Source: Hydrogenophaga sp. (lineage in GTDB: Bacteria > Pseudomonadota > Gammaproteobacteria > Burkholderiales > Burkholderiaceae_C). Taken from it: DNA of 64,000 bases. The position numbers and the translations under genes are program-made. Below, one piece after another: positions 31,086 through 40,932 of the stretch; positions within the stretch are counted from its first letter, which is position 1, and the number at the start of each line of letters is the position of its first letter. The notes under the pieces are model-generated. The model had not been told where the DNA came from and searched no databases. It saw only the letters and a program-made list of their open reading frames with translations. The stretch is from assembly GCF_019635465.1 (NCBI RefSeq), contig NZ_JAHBZK010000004.1, positions 1 through 64,000 on the forward strand. Direction: 5' to 3'.

Positions 31086-31129
31086 TTAGCCGGGGGATGG
31101 GGTGGGTTCCCCAAGACGTTCATCGGCAC

Positions 31130-31891
31130 TCAGGCCATGAACATTCCGCCGTTGACATGGAGCTCCTGCCCAGTGATGTACCCACCGCGCGGGCTGGCCA
31201 GAAAGCTCACTGCATGCGCAATGTCTGCCGGCTTGCCGAGGTGCCCCAGGGGAATCTGGCTCAGCAGGGCTTTCTGCTGTTCATCGGGCAGCGATGCGGT
31301 CATATCTGTCTCGATAAAGCCAGGCGCGATGCAATTGACCGTGATCTGGCGACTGCCCAGCTCTCGCGCCAGTGCGCGGCTCATGCCCGCCACCCCGGCT
31401 TTGGCCGCAGCATAGTTGGCCTGCCCGGCGTTGCCGGATGCACCAACCACACTGGTGATGTTGATGATGCGACCGTAGCGTTGCTTCATCATGGGACGCA
31501 TGACTGCGCGACAGAGGCGAAAAACCGCCTTGAGGTTCGTATCGAGGACCGCATCCCAGTCCGCATCCTTGAGCCGCATGGCCAGCATGTCGCGCGTGAT
31601 GCCGGCATTGTTCACCAGCACCTGCAAAGCGCCCTGGGTCTTCACGATGTCATCGATGAGTGCATCACAAGCGCCCGCGTCGTTGACATCAAGTACCACG
31701 CCTTTGGTGCCCGGTGCAGCACCATCGATGCCCTTGAGGGCCGCATCAAGGCGCGCAGCGCCCTCTGCAGAGGTTGCGGTGCCGATCACAGTCAGTCCCT
31801 GCTGAACCAAGTCGTGCGCAATGGCGGCACCGATACCGCGAGATGCCCCCGTCACCAAGGCCACCTGGCCCGCGAATTTGATCTCTGACAT
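31130..31891 (-). CDS. fabG: 3-oxoacyl-ACP reductase
   Basis: FabG is the NADPH-dependent short-chain reductase of fatty-acid synthesis. It has the cofactor motif VTGASRGIGAAIA, the NNAG motif (VLVNNAGITRDMLAMRL), the catalytic Ser-Tyr-Lys (ITSVVGASGNAGQANYAAAK) and the C-terminal GGYITGQELHVNGGMFM. It has 253 residues, a little longer than E. coli FabG. Neighbours fabD (12 bases upstream) and acpP are standard. Confidence 0.97.
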   Translation of the reverse strand: MSEIKFAGQVALVTGASRGIGAAIAHDLVQQGLTVIGTATSAEGAARLDAALKGIDGAAPGTKGVVLDVNDAGACDALIDDIVKTQGALQVLVNNAGITRDMLAMRLKDADWDAVLDTNLKAVFRLCRAVMRPMMKQRYGRIINITSVVGASGNAGQANYAAAKAGVAGMSRALARELGSRQITVNCIAPGFIETDMTASLPDEQQKALLSQIPLGHLGKPADIAHAVSFLASPRGGYITGQELHVNGGMFMA

Positions 31892-31903
31892 GTGTGCCTC
31901 TCG

Positions 31904-32854
31904 TCAAGCCAGCAAGGCCCGGGTCTCATCCAGCGTACCAGCGTCATGCAGCGCCGTACCGTGCAGATCGTGCTCAATGCGACGGGTCATGCCAGCGAGC
32001 ACCCTGCCTGGGCCACACTCAATCACAACTTCAATGCCCCGAGCACGCATGGCCTTGACGCTCTCGACCCAGCGTACCGGTCCGAATGCCTGCCTGTACA
32101 ACGCGTCACGGATGCGCATTGCATCGGATTCAATGGCGACGTCGATGTTGTTGATCAACGCAATCGAAGGCGCCTTGATGTCGACCTTCGCCAATTCATC
32201 GCGCAGACGTTCGGCAGCAGGTTTCATCAGGCTGGAGTGAAACGGCGCGGATACCGGCAGCGGCAGGGCGCGTCGAGCACCAGCGGCCTTGAGCGCTTCG
32301 CAGGCGCGCTCCACCGCCAGTTTGCTGCCAGCGATCACGGTTTGCAGCGGGTCGTTGTAGTTGACCGCTTCGACAACTTCGCCGGCACCTGCCGCAAAGC
32401 CGGTTTGGACCTCTTCGCAAACGGACCTCACCTTGTCCGCATCCAGCCCAAGGATCGCAGCCATGGCGCCAGACCCTACAGGAACCGCCTCCTGCATGGC
32501 CGCCGCCCGAAAACGAACCAAGGGCGCCGCCTGCGCCAAGGTCAGCGAATTCGCGGCCACCAAGGCGGTGTACTCACCCAGCGAATGGCCAGCCACCACC
32601 GAAGGCAGGGCACCACCTTCGGCAAGCCAGACGCGCCAGCAGGCCACACCGGCCACGAGCATGACTGGCTGGGTATTGGTGGTCAGAGCCAGCGCCTCTT
32701 TGGGGCCTTCATGAATGAGTCGCCCGACGTCTTCGCCCAATGCATCGGAGGCTTCTTCGAGGGTCTGTACCACTGCGGGATGGTCGCCCCACGCGTCAAG
32801 CATGCCCACCGATTGGGAGCCTTGCCCCGGGAACACAAACGCAAACGATTTCAT
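31904..32854 (-). CDS. fabD: Malonyl-CoA:ACP transacylase
   Basis: FabD moves malonyl groups from CoA to acyl carrier protein. It starts MKSFAFVFPGQGSQSVGMLD, the canonical N-terminus, giving 316 residues; the open frame continues upstream towards fabH but without family similarity. The catalytic Ser is in VVAGHSLGEYTALVAA and the His in LPVSAPFHSSLM. It lies between fabH and fabG. Confidence 0.97.
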   Translation of the reverse strand: MKSFAFVFPGQGSQSVGMLDAWGDHPAVVQTLEEASDALGEDVGRLIHEGPKEALALTTNTQPVMLVAGVACWRVWLAEGGALPSVVAGHSLGEYTALVAANSLTLAQAAPLVRFRAAAMQEAVPVGSGAMAAILGLDADKVRSVCEEVQTGFAAGAGEVVEAVNYNDPLQTVIAGSKLAVERACEALKAAGARRALPLPVSAPFHSSLMKPAAERLRDELAKVDIKAPSIALINNIDVAIESDAMRIRDALYRQAFGPVRWVESVKAMRARGIEVVIECGPGRVLAGMTRRIEHDLHGTALHDAGTLDETRALLA

Positions 32855-32900
32855 GAATACGATGTCTCTCTTGTTGTCGTTGGTGGCACTGTCGAAACGC

Positions 32901-33878
32901 TCAGAAATCCAGCAGCACGGCGCCCCAGGTGAACCCGCCACCCACACCTTCAAGCATCAGCGTGTCGCCGCGCTTGATCTTGCCGGTGCGCACAGCATGG
33001 TCAAGTGCCAGTGGAATGGACGCGGCCGAGGTGTTTCCGTGTTCATCAACCGTCACCACCAGCTTGTCCAGGGGCAACTTCAGCTTCTTGGCCGTACCTT
33101 GCATGATGCGGATGTTGGCCTGATGCGGGATGAGCCAGTCGATGTCCGCATCCGAGCGACCTGCCTTGGCGAGAACGGTTCTGGCCGCATCCTCCAGGAC
33201 GCCGACCGCCAGCTTGAACACCGCCTGCCCATCCATCTTGAGCAGGGGGTCGCCGAGAATCTCACCACCCGACACATGGCCAGGTACACACAGAATGCCG
33301 GCATGCTTGCCATCCGCATGAAGGTCGCTGGCCAGGATGCCAGGCGTCTCGGAAGCCTCAAGCACCACAGCACCTGCGCCGTCTCCGAAGAGCACGCATG
33401 TAGTGCGATCGTTGAAGTTCAGCAGGCGCGAAAACACCTCTGTGCCGATGACCAGCGCCTTGTGCGCACTGCCTGTGCGAATCATCGCATCGGCCACGGT
33501 CAGCGCGTAGACGAAACCGCTGCACACCGCCTGCACATCAAATGCGGGGCACCCTGCGACGCCCAGCTTGTGCTGGATGATGGCCGCCGTTGAAGGGAAG
33601 ACCATATCTGGCGTGGAAGTGGCCACCACGATCAAGTCAATATCGTGAGCCTCACACCCCGCGGACTTGAGCGCCTCGAGTGCCGCTTGAGCACCCATGT
33701 CACTGGCGAAGACACCGTCTGCAGCGAAGTGACGCGCTTTGATACCAGTGCGCTCAATGATCCATTGATCGCTGGTTTCGACGCCACGCGGCGCGAGCAT
33801 GGCCACCATGTCGTCGTTGGTCAGGCGACGCGGCGGGAGATGGCTGCCGGTGCCGGTGATACGAGAGTAACGGGTCAT
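32901..33878 (-). CDS. fabH: Beta-ketoacyl-ACP synthase III
   Basis: FabH starts fatty-acid chains by condensing acetyl-CoA with malonyl-ACP. The Cys-His-Asn triad is in [27 protein letters not shown] and [14 protein letters not shown]. The 325 residues are typical. It lies 14 bases after plsX and before fabD in the plsX-fabH-fabD-fabG order. Confidence 0.97.
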   Translation of the reverse strand: MTRYSRITGTGSHLPPRRLTNDDMVAMLAPRGVETSDQWIIERTGIKARHFAADGVFASDMGAQAALEALKSAGCEAHDIDLIVVATSTPDMVFPSTAAIIQHKLGVAGCPAFDVQAVCSGFVYALTVADAMIRTGSAHKALVIGTEVFSRLLNFNDRTTCVLFGDGAGAVVLEASETPGILASDLHADGKHAGILCVPGHVSGGEILGDPLLKMDGQAVFKLAVGVLEDAARTVLAKAGRSDADIDWLIPHQANIRIMQGTAKKLKLPLDKLVVTVDEHGNTSAASIPLALDHAVRTGKIKRGDTLMLEGVGGGFTWGAVLLDF

Positions 33879-33892
33879 GCGGGAATGCGCGC

Positions 33893-34951
33893 TCAGATGG
33901 TCGGAATGTTGCCGAGCTCGCTCACGGTGTCCGGGGACAACAGCGGCTTGGCGTGCGCGATGCGCTGCCGAACGTTGTCGAGCAGGCCGCGAGAGGCCGC
34001 ATCATAAGCGCGCGCCAACGCGTGCTCGAAGGCCAATGAATCGGCCGATCCATGGCTCTTGAAAACCAGCCCCTGCAGGCCGAGCAACGCGGCGCCGTTG
34101 TAGCGGCGGTGATCAACGCGATCCCGAAAGGCATTGATGATCGGCATGGCAAGCAAACCCACGAGTTTGCGCCACGGGCTGCTGGTGAACCCTTCGCGCA
34201 AAAAACCGGCAATCATCGACGCCAGTCCCTCGCTGGCCTTCAAGGCCACGTTGCCCACGAATCCATCGCAGACCACGATGTCGGTGGTGCCCTTGAAGAT
34301 GTCGTTGCCTTCCACGTTGCCGTGGAAATTCAGATCGCCAGCGGCGGCAGCACTGCGCAGAAGCTGGCCGGCCTGCTTGATCACCTCGCTGCCTTTGATG
34401 ACTTCTTCGCCGACGTTGAGCAGCCCCACGGAAGGTTCCGCCTTGCCAGTGCTCGCAGCCACAAGTGCCGATCCCATGACGGCGAACTGAAGCAGGTGCT
34501 CTGCACTGCAATCCACATTGGCGCCAAGGTCAAGCACGGTGGTCGCGCCGCCCAGCGCATTGGGCAATTGGGTGGCGATGGCAGGGCGCTCGATGCCATC
34601 CAGGGTCTTGAGCAAATAGCGCGAGATGGCCATGAGCGCACCGGTATTGCCGGCCGAGACCGCGACCTGGGCGTGCCCTTCTTTGACTTGCTGGATCGCC
34701 ACACGCATGGACGAATCCTTCTTTCGGCGCAGCGCGATTTCAATGGGGTCGTCCATGGTGACGACTTCGCTGGCCGGCACCAGTACGCAGCGCGAATCAT
34801 CGAACACCCTGGGCCAGCCGCGCAACACGTCGGGGCGGCCCACCAGCAGCACCCGCGCGTCCGGGTGGGTCGCCAAAAAGGCCGTGCAGGCCGGCAACGT
34901 GGCAGCCGGTCCGATGTCTCCCCCCATGCAGTCCACAGCGACGGTGATCAT
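33893..34951 (-). CDS. plsX: Phosphate acyltransferase PlsX
   Basis: PlsX makes acyl-phosphate from acyl-ACP, the donor for PlsY in phospholipid synthesis. The 352 residues start [20 protein letters not shown] and contain [37 protein letters not shown] and [21 protein letters not shown] in pieces typical of the family. It is separated from rpmF by about 120 bases that hold an intrinsic terminator, unusual for the rpmF-plsX pair. Confidence 0.97.
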   Translation of the reverse strand: MITVAVDCMGGDIGPAATLPACTAFLATHPDARVLLVGRPDVLRGWPRVFDDSRCVLVPASEVVTMDDPIEIALRRKKDSSMRVAIQQVKEGHAQVAVSAGNTGALMAISRYLLKTLDGIERPAIATQLPNALGGATTVLDLGANVDCSAEHLLQFAVMGSALVAASTGKAEPSVGLLNVGEEVIKGSEVIKQAGQLLRSAAAAGDLNFHGNVEGNDIFKGTTDIVVCDGFVGNVALKASEGLASMIAGFLREGFTSSPWRKLVGLLAMPIINAFRDRVDHRRYNGAALLGLQGLVFKSHGSADSLAFEHALARAYDAASRGLLDNVRQRIAHAKPLLSPDTVSELGNIPTI

Positions 34952-34995
34952 CTCAACATCCCGGTCGGGCGCATGAATCGCGCGTTTTTGTAATG

Positions 34996-35017
34996 AAAAA
35001 GGCCCGCATGCGGGCCT
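34996..35017 (-). terminator. Intrinsic terminator between rpmF and plsX
   Basis: AGGCCCGCATGCGGGCCT (35000-35017) is a perfect 18-base palindrome. On the minus strand it is followed by TTTTT (35000-34996). It lies after rpmF and 45 bases before the plsX start, so it should end or reduce rpmF transcription into the fab genes. Confidence 0.8.
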
Positions 35018-35074
35018 GTCACAGCTGAAGGACGCCGGCGCCCCGAGAGGCTACCCGGCCAATCCCGCCGAGGC

Positions 35075-35257
35075 TCAGGCCTCGGACTTGTTCTTGAGCA
35101 CCTGACGGCCGCGGTAGAAGCCGTTGGGGCTGACGTGGTGTCGAAGGTGCGTTTCGCCCGTGGTGGGTTCGACGGCAATGCCCGGCACCGACAGGGCGTT
35201 GTGCGAGCGGTGCATGCCACGCTTGGAAGGCGATTTCTTGTTTTGCTGGACGGCCAT
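35075..35257 (-). CDS. rpmF: 50S ribosomal protein L32
   Basis: The 60-residue protein starts [20 protein letters not shown], the L32 signature, and ends [26 protein letters not shown] is typical of beta-proteobacterial L32. The cysteine zinc ribbon found in some L32 proteins is absent, as in its relatives. It lies between the YceD/DUF177 gene and plsX, the conserved order. Confidence 0.97.
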   Translation of the reverse strand: MAVQQNKKSPSKRGMHRSHNALSVPGIAVEPTTGETHLRHHVSPNGFYRGRQVLKNKSEA

Positions 35258-35402
35258 GATGGGCTCCTGGGAAAGATGGGTTGGGACCTAAGGGCGTTGG
35301 GGCCTGCCGCGGAATCAGTGCGGGCGCATGCCCTGCATCCGATGCCGACTGGGCCCTGCGAATGCTCCCGCATCCTCGGCCCGCCCTGGCGCAAAGCCAA
35401 GC

Positions 35403-35432
35403 ATTATAGCCTGACTCCAAATGATCAACCAA
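35403..35432 (-). promoter_or_regulatory. Probable promoter of rpmF
   Basis: The minus strand has a perfect -10 TATAAT (35408-35403), with TTGGTT (35432-35427) 18 bases upstream as a partial -35. Transcription would start near 35396 and give a leader of about 140 bases before rpmF. It lies directly after the DUF177 stop, so rpmF need not depend on that gene. Confidence 0.6.
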
Positions 35433-35440
35433 CAAGAGGC

Positions 35441-36022
35441 TCACTGCTTGCCTTTGAGTCGGGCCAGCGCTGCAAAGGGATTCGGCCGGCCGCCCATTTC
35501 GGTCGGCTCTTCGGTGCCTTCGGCTCGCGGAGGCGAGAGCGCTTCAGGGTGGTCCGGGCAGGTGTCGTGCATTGGCACAAGCGGCAGGCCCATGATCAGT
35601 TCGTCCTCGACCACGGCGAGAAGATCGGGCCGAGGTTCAATGGCGAGCAGGTCTTCGTCGCAGTCATCGTCCTGCGCATCGGCGGCGGCCTCATCGGCCA
35701 CAAACCGGAACCAGCGATCGATCGGTATCGGTGACTGGACCGCGCCCAGGCATCGCTGACAGGTCAGAGGTACAGTTGCCTCCACCTGTAAATGCATCCA
35801 GCCCTGAGGTGCGCCACCAGCTCCCCCGGCACGCCATTCCCCTTCGGCAGACCAGCGAACCGCCACCGTGCGGTCAGCACCCTCTACTAGGTCCTCGCAG
35901 AGCCGCCGAAGATCGGCCAATGGCAAGGCACCTTCCAGAACCGCCCCTTCCTGAGCGAACCGGACAGCGTCAAGGCGTCGTGGATTGAAAACGCTGCTTG
36001 GAGACCTGGGGGCGGACGGCAT
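35441..36022 (-). CDS. YceD/DUF177 family protein
   Basis: YceD proteins are linked to 23S rRNA accumulation and sit upstream of rpmF in most bacteria. The family core is visible: VPLTCQRCLGAVQSPIPIDR with the C-x-x-C pair, and DLLAVVEDELIMGLPLVPMH with C-P at CPDH. I chose ATG 36022 (MPSAPRSPSSVFNPRRLDA, 193 residues) because a minus-strand TACAAT lies six bases upstream, suggesting a leaderless message; ATG 36046 is an alternative. It diverges from maf. Confidence 0.85.
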   Translation of the reverse strand: MPSAPRSPSSVFNPRRLDAVRFAQEGAVLEGALPLADLRRLCEDLVEGADRTVAVRWSAEGEWRAGGAGGAPQGWMHLQVEATVPLTCQRCLGAVQSPIPIDRWFRFVADEAAADAQDDDCDEDLLAIEPRPDLLAVVEDELIMGLPLVPMHDTCPDHPEALSPPRAEGTEEPTEMGGRPNPFAALARLKGKQ

Positions 36023-36058
36023 CCGGCGATTGTAGAGAGCGGTCATCACAATAGCGCC

Positions 36059-36658
36059 ATGAACCACGCACCGCCCGCCAGCCGCGCCCTCGTGCTCGGC
36101 TCCACTTCCCGCTACCGACGAGAACTGCTGTCGCGTCTGGGTCTACCGTTCGAGGTTGCAGCGCCCGATGTCGACGAAACGACGCTGCCCGCAGAGACGC
36201 CCGCGGCCCTGGCCACCCGGCTCGCCCTGGCCAAGGCCAGGGCCGTGGCGCAGCGCCACCCCGAGGCCATCGTGATCGGCAGCGACCAGGTTGCCGACCT
36301 GGACGGTGTGCCGCTGGGAAAACCAGGCACCCATGCACGAGCCGTCGAGCAGTTGCGCCGGATGCGGGGGCGCACGGTGGTCTTTCAAACGGCGCTGGCC
36401 GTCGCCTGTCAGGCCACAGGATTTGAAGCCCACGACCTGGCGGCCGTGCACGTCCGGTTTCGCGACCTGTCCGATGCCGAGATCGAGCGCTATCTGCTCG
36501 CCGAGCAACCCTATGACTGCGCCGGCAGCGCCAAAAGTGAGGGCTTGGGCATCGCGCTGCTTGATCGCATCGACAGCGACGATCCCACGGCTCTGATTGG
36601 TCTGCCGCTGATCCGCACCTGTCGCTTGTTGCGCGAAGCTGGCCTGGTGTTGCCATGA
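36059..36658 (+). CDS. Maf-like nucleoside triphosphate pyrophosphatase
   Basis: Maf proteins hydrolyse non-canonical or modified nucleoside triphosphates to monophosphates. The 199 residues have the N-terminal LVLGSTSRYRRELLSRLG, the substrate loop PDVDET, VIGSDQVADLDG and the Cys-containing YDCAGSAKSEGLG typical of the YceF subfamily, which prefers m7GTP. The start is the first ATG, diverging from the DUF177 gene with a gap of only 36 bases. The stop overlaps the next gene. Confidence 0.92.
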   Translation: MNHAPPASRALVLGSTSRYRRELLSRLGLPFEVAAPDVDETTLPAETPAALATRLALAKARAVAQRHPEAIVIGSDQVADLDGVPLGKPGTHARAVEQLRRMRGRTVVFQTALAVACQATGFEAHDLAAVHVRFRDLSDAEIERYLLAEQPYDCAGSAKSEGLGIALLDRIDSDDPTALIGLPLIRTCRLLREAGLVLP

Positions 36659-37428
36659 GAACGGGTCGACTGCTGTTGGTGCCCACGCCGCTGGACTTTG
36701 GCGCCGAGGCGCAACCCCTGGCCCATTCGCTGCCAGGCGACACCATCGCCACTGCAGCGGGGGTTTCCCACTGGATCGTAGAAAACGCCAAGAGCGCACG
36801 CGCCTTTCTCAAACGGGTCGACGCGCTGCATCCGCTGGATACCCCGCTTCAATCGCTCATGATGACCGAGCTGCCACGCCAGGCCCACAAGCGGGGGGAC
36901 CATCAGGCTGGCGCCCTGGACGAAGCGGCGCGACCCCTGCTGGCGCCAGCGCTACAAGGCCATGACGTCGGGCTGTTGAGCGAGGCCGGCATGCCCGCCG
37001 TGGCCGACCCTGGCAGCAGCGTGGTGCGAGCCGCGCACGCGCTCGGCCTTGAAGTCGTGCCCTTGATCGGACCGGTCTCGCTCATGCTGGCATTGGCCGC
37101 CAGCGGCCTCAATGGCCAACGATTTGCGTTCGTGGGTTACGTGCCCCAGGACCCGGTGTCGCGCGCCCGGGAACTGCGCGACCTGGACTCACAAGCCACC
37201 CGCAGCGGCCAGACGCAGATCGTGATCGAGACGCCTTACCGAAATACAGCGCTGCTGCATTCGCTGGTCGACAGCCTGAACCCACGCACCCGATTGGCGG
37301 CCGCCTTCGCGCTGGGCGGTCCGCAGCAGACTGTTCGCAGCGCGCTGGTTTCCGAATGGCGGCAGGCGCCGCCATGGCGCAGCTCCTTGCCCATGGACCA
37401 ACCCTGCGTGTTTCTATTTGGCCCCTGA
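36655..37428 (+). CDS. SAM-dependent methyltransferase, tetrapyrrole-methylase fold
   Basis: This 257-residue protein starts RTGRLLLVPTPLDFG and has the tetrapyrrole-methylase blocks GLLSEAGMPAVADPGSSVV and IGPVSLMLALAASGLNG plus FVGYVPQD. These match the RsmI-like family, but RsmI proper starts LYVVATPIGNL and is longer, so this is probably a paralogous family of unknown target, common next to maf. The ATG overlaps the maf stop (ATGA). It is convergent with galU. Confidence 0.85.
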   Translation: MRTGRLLLVPTPLDFGAEAQPLAHSLPGDTIATAAGVSHWIVENAKSARAFLKRVDALHPLDTPLQSLMMTELPRQAHKRGDHQAGALDEAARPLLAPALQGHDVGLLSEAGMPAVADPGSSVVRAAHALGLEVVPLIGPVSLMLALAASGLNGQRFAFVGYVPQDPVSRARELRDLDSQATRSGQTQIVIETPYRNTALLHSLVDSLNPRTRLAAAFALGGPQQTVRSALVSEWRQAPPWRSSLPMDQPCVFLFGP

Positions 37429-37437
37429 GCCTGAGCG

Positions 37438-38322
37438 TCAGGGCGTCACTCGCTGCAAATGCGCCCGGACCGAAGCGCTGAGCTCCGGGTTGGCCAGGGC
37501 GAGATCGATCGTTGCCTCGAGGAAACCCTCTTTGCTGCCGCAGTCGTAGCGCTTGCCGTCGTAGCGGAAAGCCTGTACGCGCTCCTTGCCGATGAGGGCC
37601 GCGATACCGTCGGTCAATTGAATCTCGCCGCCCGCGCCACGCGGCTGACGCCGGATGCTGTCAAACACCGTCGGCGTGAGGATGTAGCGGCCAGCGACCG
37701 CCAGCGTCGAGGGCGCTTTTTCCGGTGCAGGCTTCTCAACCATGGCAAACACCTCGGCCAGCGGCGCATCGACGCCGTGCACATCCACCACCCCGTAGCG
37801 CCGGGTCTCGGAGCGCGGCACATCCTGCACGGCCAGCACAGTGCCTGGGCTTTGATCGAATGCCTTCACCATTTGCGCCAGCACGGTGTCACCGCCCTGC
37901 ATCTGCTCCCGACCGATCATGAGGTCGTCGGCCAACAACACGGCGAATGGCTCATTGCCCACCATGCGCTCGGCACACAGCACCGCGTGTCCCAAGCCGA
38001 GCGCGCGGGGCTGACGCACATAGAAGCAGTCCATGTCGTCAGGCTTGATCGAATTGACCAAGGCCAGCAAAGCGCCTTTGCCGGCAGCTTCCAGTTCGGC
38101 TTCAAGTTCGTAGGCCACGTCAAAGTGGTCCTCGATGGCGCGCTTGTTTCGCCCTGTCACGAAGATCATTTCGCGGATGCCAGCGGCATAGGCCTCCTCC
38201 ACCGCGTACTGCATCAAGGGCTTGTCCACGACCGGAAGCATTTCCTTCGGGATGGCCTTGGTGGCTGGCAGGAAGCGGGTGCCGAGGCCACCCACAGGGA
38301 AGACGGCTTTTCGGATCGTCAT
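37438..38322 (-). CDS. galU: UTP-glucose-1-phosphate uridylyltransferase
   Basis: GalU makes UDP-glucose for polysaccharide and LPS synthesis. The start is the ATG giving [20 protein letters not shown] (294 residues), with the nucleotide loop [27 protein letters not shown] and the sugar-phosphate site [13 protein letters not shown]. The frame is open upstream into the divergent promoter region but has no family content. It diverges from manC; with galE this forms a nucleotide-sugar cluster. Confidence 0.95.
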   Translation of the reverse strand: MTIRKAVFPVGGLGTRFLPATKAIPKEMLPVVDKPLMQYAVEEAYAAGIREMIFVTGRNKRAIEDHFDVAYELEAELEAAGKGALLALVNSIKPDDMDCFYVRQPRALGLGHAVLCAERMVGNEPFAVLLADDLMIGREQMQGGDTVLAQMVKAFDQSPGTVLAVQDVPRSETRRYGVVDVHGVDAPLAEVFAMVEKPAPEKAPSTLAVAGRYILTPTVFDSIRRQPRGAGGEIQLTDGIAALIGKERVQAFRYDGKRYDCGSKEGFLEATIDLALANPELSASVRAHLQRVTP

Positions 38323-38443
38323 AGCGTGCAGAAGTTGGGTTTCGGTTGTCAAACTGACCGCCCATAATACCGATGGCCTATGTCGATGCACCGACATGTA
38401 CCCAAGTGGCACCGCCAATCGCGGGCGAAACTCACACATTGCA

Positions 38444-39862
38444 ATGAACATCACACCCGTCGTGCTTTGCGGCGGCTCGGGCACACGCCTGTGGCCACTG
38501 TCTCGCCAAAGCCTGCCCAAGCAGTTTGTGCCTCTGGTGGGCGACAAATCACTCCTTCGCCTGACATTGGAACGTTTGGCCTGGTGTGGCGCGCCGGCAG
38601 TGTGCGTGGCGTCTGAGGATCACCGCTTTCTTGTCGCCGACGAAATGGAACGTGCCCGGCAGCCTGGCACGGTCATCCTGGAACCGGTGGCTCGCAATAC
38701 CGCGGCGGCCATGGCGTTGGCCGCATTGCACTGTGCCGACGATGCCCTGCTGCTGTTCTGTCCGTCCGACCACCACATCCCGGACGCCTCTGCATTTGCA
38801 GACACCGTCCGGCAAGGGGTGGCGGCCGCGCGGGCTGGTGCCATCGTCACCTTTGGCGTCGTCCCGACATTTCCCAGCACCGCCTACGGATACATCGAAG
38901 AGGGCGAAGTTCGCTCCGATGGCAGTCGCCGCGTGGCGCGCTTCATCGAGAAGCCCCAGGCCGCCGCCGCGCAGCAGATGTTGCTCAAGGGCGGTGTGCT
39001 CTGGAACGCCGGCATCTTCCTGGCCACGGCCTCCACGCTGAAAGGCGCATTGCGTCGCCACGCCCCCGACATCCTGTCGGTCTGCGAGCAAGCGATGGCC
39101 AATGCACGCACCGAATCGCTCTCCGGCCTGCAATTCGTGCGCCCGGATGCCGACACGTTCGGCGCCTGCCGGTCTCAAAGCATCGACTACGCGGTCATGG
39201 AGCCGCACGACAATGTGGCGGTGGTGCCGTTCCAGGGCCGTTGGAGTGACGTGGGCAGCTGGAACGCAGTGGCCGATCTGGCACCAGCCGACGGCGAAGG
39301 CAACCGCGTACGTGGCATGGGCCATGCGCTGCATTCGCGCAACACGTTTATCCACGCACCGCATCGCCCGGTGGTGGCACTGGGTACACAAGACTTGCTC
39401 ATCGTGGACACGCCGGACGCTCTCCTCGTGGCCCAACGCGACCACGCGGAAAAGGTCAAGGACGTCGTGGCCCACCTGGCCAACAACGCCGTGCCCGAAG
39501 CCGCTACCCATCGGCGAGTGGCTCGCCCCTGGGGCTGGTACGACAGCATCGACATGGGAGACCGCTTCCAGGTCAAACGCATCGGCGTCAAACCAGGCGC
39601 CTCGCTGAGCCTGCAAAAACACCATCACCGGGCCGAACACTGGATCGTCGTACGCGGAACGGCCGAGGTCACGCGAGGAGAGGACGTCTTCCTGATGTCG
39701 GAAAACCAGTCCACCTACATCCCCATCGGCGAGGTTCACCGCCTGCACAACCCCGGGAAGATGGAGCTGGAGATGATCGAGGTGCAGTCTGGCGCCTACC
39801 TGGGCGAAGACGACATCGTTCGTCTGGAGGACCGCTACGGTCGCCAACCCAAAACCACATGA
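38444..39862 (+). CDS. manC: Mannose-1-phosphate guanylyltransferase / mannose-6-phosphate isomerase
   Basis: This bifunctional enzyme makes GDP-mannose for exopolysaccharide or O-antigen. The N-terminal nucleotidyltransferase domain has [29 protein letters not shown] and FIEKPQ; the C-terminal cupin isomerase domain has [28 protein letters not shown] and [17 protein letters not shown] 38444 gives 472 residues, the family length; the frame is open upstream but that part is non-homologous. The stop overlaps the galE start. Confidence 0.94.
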   Translation: MNITPVVLCGGSGTRLWPLSRQSLPKQFVPLVGDKSLLRLTLERLAWCGAPAVCVASEDHRFLVADEMERARQPGTVILEPVARNTAAAMALAALHCADDALLLFCPSDHHIPDASAFADTVRQGVAAARAGAIVTFGVVPTFPSTAYGYIEEGEVRSDGSRRVARFIEKPQAAAAQQMLLKGGVLWNAGIFLATASTLKGALRRHAPDILSVCEQAMANARTESLSGLQFVRPDADTFGACRSQSIDYAVMEPHDNVAVVPFQGRWSDVGSWNAVADLAPADGEGNRVRGMGHALHSRNTFIHAPHRPVVALGTQDLLIVDTPDALLVAQRDHAEKVKDVVAHLANNAVPEAATHRRVARPWGWYDSIDMGDRFQVKRIGVKPGASLSLQKHHHRAEHWIVVRGTAEVTRGEDVFLMSENQSTYIPIGEVHRLHNPGKMELEMIEVQSGAYLGEDDIVRLEDRYGRQPKTT

Positions 39863-40902
39863 GCACCGCCACCATGAAAATCTTGCTCACTGGCGGCGCA
39901 GGCTATATCGGCAGCCACACCGCCGTTGCCCTGATCGAAGCCGGGTTTGATCCCATCGTCCTCGACAACTTTGCCAACAGCCACCCCGAGGTGCTGGCAC
40001 GCCTGGCGCGCATCACGGGTCGTTCGCTGACCCTGGAACGCGGCGATCTGCTCGAGACCGCCTGGTTGACCGATGTGCTGCGCCGCCACGCACCGGTGGG
40101 TGTGGTGCACTTTGCCGGCGACAAGGCCGTTGGCGAAAGCGTGGCGCAACCCCTCAAGTACTTCCACAACAACCTCGGCGGCGCCATCAGCCTGCTGCGG
40201 GCCATGACCGAGGCTTCGCAAGACCTGCCGGCGGCCCCCACCCTGGTGTTTTCCAGCAGCGCCACGGTGTATGGCGACCCCGCAAGCGTGCCGATCACCG
40301 AAGACTTTCCCCGCAGCCACACCAACCCCTATGGCCACACCAAGCTGGTCATCGAGGACATGCTGAGCGCCCAGTTGCGCGCGCAGCCGCATTGGCGCAT
40401 CGGGGTACTGCGCTACTTCAACCCGGTGGGTGCTCATCCGAGCGGCCTCATCGGCGAAGACCCGAACGGCATTCCGAACAACCTCATGCCGTTCGTGGCC
40501 CAGGTGGCGGTTGGCGTGCGCGACCACCTCAACGTGTTTGGTGACGACTACCCGACGCCCGACGGCACCGGCGTGCGCGACTACATCCACGTGATGGACC
40601 TTGCGCGCGGACACGTCGCAGCGCTCCAAGCGCTGCTGGGTCGCGGCGACAGCTTCACGGTGAACCTGGGCACCGGCCGCGGCAACAGCGTGCTGGAAGT
40701 CGTCAAGGCCTTCGAGAAGGCCAGCGGCCGCACCGTGCCCTACCGAATCGCGCCCCGGCGCGAGGGCGATGTGGCGCAATGCTGGGCCGACCCCGCGCTG
40801 GCCAAACGGCTGCTGGGCTGGCAGGCTGTGCACACGCTGGATGAAATGTGCGCCGACGCCTGGCGCTGGCAGAGCGGCAACCCCAGCGGCTATCGCAACT
40901 GA
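39859..40902 (+). CDS. galE: UDP-glucose 4-epimerase
   Basis: GalE interconverts UDP-glucose and UDP-galactose. The 347 residues have the NAD-binding GGAGYIGSHTAVALIEAG, DNFANS, the catalytic Ser-x-Tyr-x-Lys (VFSSSATVYGDP and NPYGHTKLVIEDML) and RYFNPVGAHPSGLIGEDP. It begins within the manC stop (ATGA); a second ATG at 39874 gives MKILLTGGAGYIGS and could be the real start. It is convergent with the S49 peptidase gene. Confidence 0.95.
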   Translation: MSTATMKILLTGGAGYIGSHTAVALIEAGFDPIVLDNFANSHPEVLARLARITGRSLTLERGDLLETAWLTDVLRRHAPVGVVHFAGDKAVGESVAQPLKYFHNNLGGAISLLRAMTEASQDLPAAPTLVFSSSATVYGDPASVPITEDFPRSHTNPYGHTKLVIEDMLSAQLRAQPHWRIGVLRYFNPVGAHPSGLIGEDPNGIPNNLMPFVAQVAVGVRDHLNVFGDDYPTPDGTGVRDYIHVMDLARGHVAALQALLGRGDSFTVNLGTGRGNSVLEVVKAFEKASGRTVPYRIAPRREGDVAQCWADPALAKRLLGWQAVHTLDEMCADAWRWQSGNPSGYRN

Positions 40903-40920
40903 GGTCGCAACCTCAGTTGC
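40895..40920. terminator. Hairpin between convergent galE and S49 peptidase genes
   Basis: GCAACTGAGGT (40895-40905) pairs perfectly with ACCTCAGTTGC (40910-40920), with loop CGCA and the galE stop inside the stem. There is no T-run on either strand, so it may be a weak bidirectional terminator or a 3'-end protecting hairpin. Confidence 0.5.
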
Positions 40921-40932
40921 AATGGAGCGGGC

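Noticed and set aside
38222-38443. Upstream extension of the manC frame
   Set aside because: The extension lies over the galU start and its divergent promoter. The family N-terminus begins at 38444.
40895-40920. galE/S49 hairpin as a classical Rho-independent terminator
   Set aside because: The stem is perfect but neither strand has a T-run, so I only list it with low confidence.
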